This document shows positions 5,875-6,994 of a stretch of 6,994 bases of DNA, one piece after another. Origin of the DNA: Candidatus Nitrosocosmicus sp. (lineage in GTDB: Archaea; Thermoproteota; Nitrososphaeria; Nitrososphaerales; Nitrososphaeraceae); the NCBI GenBank assembly GCA_030452275.1, contig JAKDMR010000106.1, positions 1 through 6,994 on the forward strand, in the 5' to 3' direction. The notes below the pieces were generated by a model. It searched no databases and was not told the DNA's origin. It saw only the letters and a program-made list of their open reading frames with translations. Made by a program: the position numbers and the translations under genes. Within the stretch, counting starts at the first letter, position 1, and every line of letters begins with the position of its first letter.

Positions 5875-6615
5875 TTATCCACTACAACCATTACTTTGAG
5901 CCCAATTTAGGTCAGAAAACTCACTTCGCTCGCAATATTCATCAAATATTCGTGTATATCCTTCTTCTATTAACATTTGGTTTAGCAACAATTTGTTTTC
6001 CCCCCCAATAAACTAGACCAATCATTCTACCATAACTACCTGCCTTCTGTCCACCGTCTTCGTCTACTAAAACCTTTGTACCAACACCGCAATCTGAGTT
6101 GACAAAATCTTTTGCCTCTTGATATCCTTGTTCACCTTGTTCAGGTGTATTGACTAAAGAAAGCCTAATTCTAATTTCTCCATCAACATCAACTGTGTCT
6201 CCGTCGACTACCTTAGAAATGGTCCCTGTGAAACAATTAGCGTTTCTTGAACACATATCAGATGATGCTGAATTCCGGTCAATCAATGCAGTGTCTGTAA
6301 ATCGGTTATTGTTTACATTTTTATTATCATCAGAATTATCGTCATCATTTTCTCCTCTACTGCTACTACTATCATCATCGTTACTACCAGGACATTCGGA
6401 ATCATTCCCTAAATCATTGCAAATGTAGCTCCCTGTATAAGAAGGACAACTGTGCCATCTATGACAACCATCCCAATATCCATCACCATCTAGAATAATT
6501 ATTGGAAGATAATAATACGGATACCATTATTCCTATGGACACCAATATATTAATTCGCAATTATGAAGAAAAGACCCATTGGACTTAAAATATGTATCCA
6601 AAATCGAAACTTCAT
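5875..6615 (-). pseudogene. Secreted SNase-type (thermonuclease) nuclease, frameshifted
   Basis: This is a homologue of staphylococcal nuclease, a Ca-dependent endonuclease of DNA and RNA. ATG 6615 starts MKFRFWIHILSPMGLFFIIA, a signal peptide, in a frame that soon stops. The mature part is in another frame, open from 6526 after TAG 6533 and TAA 6527. It begins DGDGYWDGCHRWHSCPS, has a long Asp/Ser/Asn linker, then the OB-fold core: FTGTISKVVDGDTVDVDG (metal Asp in DGDT), IRIRLSLVNTPEQGE (Arg and Glu present; Asn where S. aureus Asp40 sits) and GSYGRMIGLVYWGG (second Arg). A run of seven G (plus 6000-6006) shifts the frame; with six, the tail reads LNQMLIEEGYTRIFDEYCER and on to NGCSG, stop TAA 5875. 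The short 114-aa frame with a TTG start is therefore only a part. Similar Cys/Asp-rich secreted nucleases are typical of Nitrososphaera. Confidence 0.82.
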
Positions 6616-6665
6616 TTCTAAATTTATGATTAGGTAAAAGCCCAAAAAGTATGAAAATGAAGTTT
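6607..6665. repeat. 11-bp inverted repeat around the nuclease start
   Basis: AAACTTCATTT at 6607-6617 and AAATGAAGTTT at 6655-6665 are exact reverse complements, 37 nt apart. The left arm covers the nuclease start codon (ATG on the minus strand, 6613-6615). The span between them is the nuclease promoter region. It could be an operator, a hairpin or chance. Confidence 0.45.
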
Positions 6666-6994
6666 GAATGTTTTTAGAAACATGTAGAAGACGTATGTAA
6701 GAATAATTAAATTAATTGGTGTTTATATTTTACTGGATACACTAATGAAAACGTCGACTTCTAATATATTCATTATTTTGGATAGCAAATCAAATGAGAC
6801 ATAATATCAACTTACTGGTTTTTAACAAATTGTTACGTATATTCAATATCATGGTTTTAACTATCAAATTGATATAATTGCCCGCAAATGAGAAACAGTA
6901 TCCTCGCTCTATTAGGCGCTAGAAGGAATTTACAAATTGATGGCGCTGTTAACTTTACGATAAATCTATAGCTTGAAGATGCCCTATTTCTGAT
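6666..6994. other. No recognisable gene
   Basis: All six frames are broken at short intervals. The longest readable pieces are a plus-strand frame from ATG 6745 (MKTSTSNIFIILDSKSNET, then stop) and one from about 6889 (MRNSILALLGARRNLQIDGA). I cannot assign either. Given the decay next door this may be another gene relic, but nothing supports a family. Confidence 0.4.

Noticed and set aside
6150..6428. Plus-strand 92-codon frame rich in Ser and Leu.
   Set aside because: It is antisense to the nuclease core and its Asp/Ser linker, which explains the composition.
1..6994. CRISPR array, riboswitch, rRNA or intact tRNA.
   Set aside because: No regularly spaced repeats, no conserved aptamer core and no complete cloverleaf were found on either strand by eye.

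Overview
The window looks like AT-rich DNA from a soil ammonia-oxidising archaeon (Nitrososphaerales; a Nitrosocosmicus-like genome is my best guess). This is inferred, not searched. The basis is a lone CheY-like receiver, an F420/LLM-type oxidoreductase relic, an archaeal tyrosine integrase tied to a tRNA-Asp fragment, a small CPCC zinc-ribbon protein of a type common in Nitrososphaeria, a secreted nuclease with a Cys/Asp-rich leader region, a secreted PsbP-like protein, and archaeal TATA boxes about 25 to 30 nt before start codons with almost no leader.

Layout. Positions 1-780: a possible small minus-strand protein, then a single-domain response regulator. Positions 826-1427: the C-terminal two thirds of an LLM-class F420/flavin oxidoreductase gene, broken by frameshifts and stops. 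Positions 1471-1632: a 53-residue acidic protein ending in four glycines, on the minus strand with a well-placed TATA box. Positions 1917-2121: a probable PIN-domain (VapC-like) relic. Positions 2379-2727: a hairpin/T-tract, then a small two-helix membrane protein. Positions 3082-4009: a promoter, a tRNA-Asp(GTC) 3' fragment (minus strand) and an integrase whose reading frame runs through the antisense of that tRNA; the integrase has three in-frame stops. Positions 4058-4279: an intact zinc-ribbon gene. Positions 4295-4371: the tail of a second integrase. Positions 4392-6615: three minus-strand genes for exported proteins (unknown Cys protein, PsbP-like protein, SNase-type nuclease), all broken. 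No gene is recognised from 6616 to 6994.

Taken together this is an integration site and gene graveyard rather than a working operon. The tRNA fragment and integrase mark one end of an old integrated element, which should lie to the right of 3090. The genes that still look intact are small: the receiver, the 53-aa protein, the membrane protein and the zinc ribbon. The larger enzyme and secreted-protein genes are all decaying, by nonsense substitutions as well as indels, so sequencing error alone is an unlikely explanation. I see no complete new multi-gene system. The most open question is the 53-aa glycine-tailed protein.
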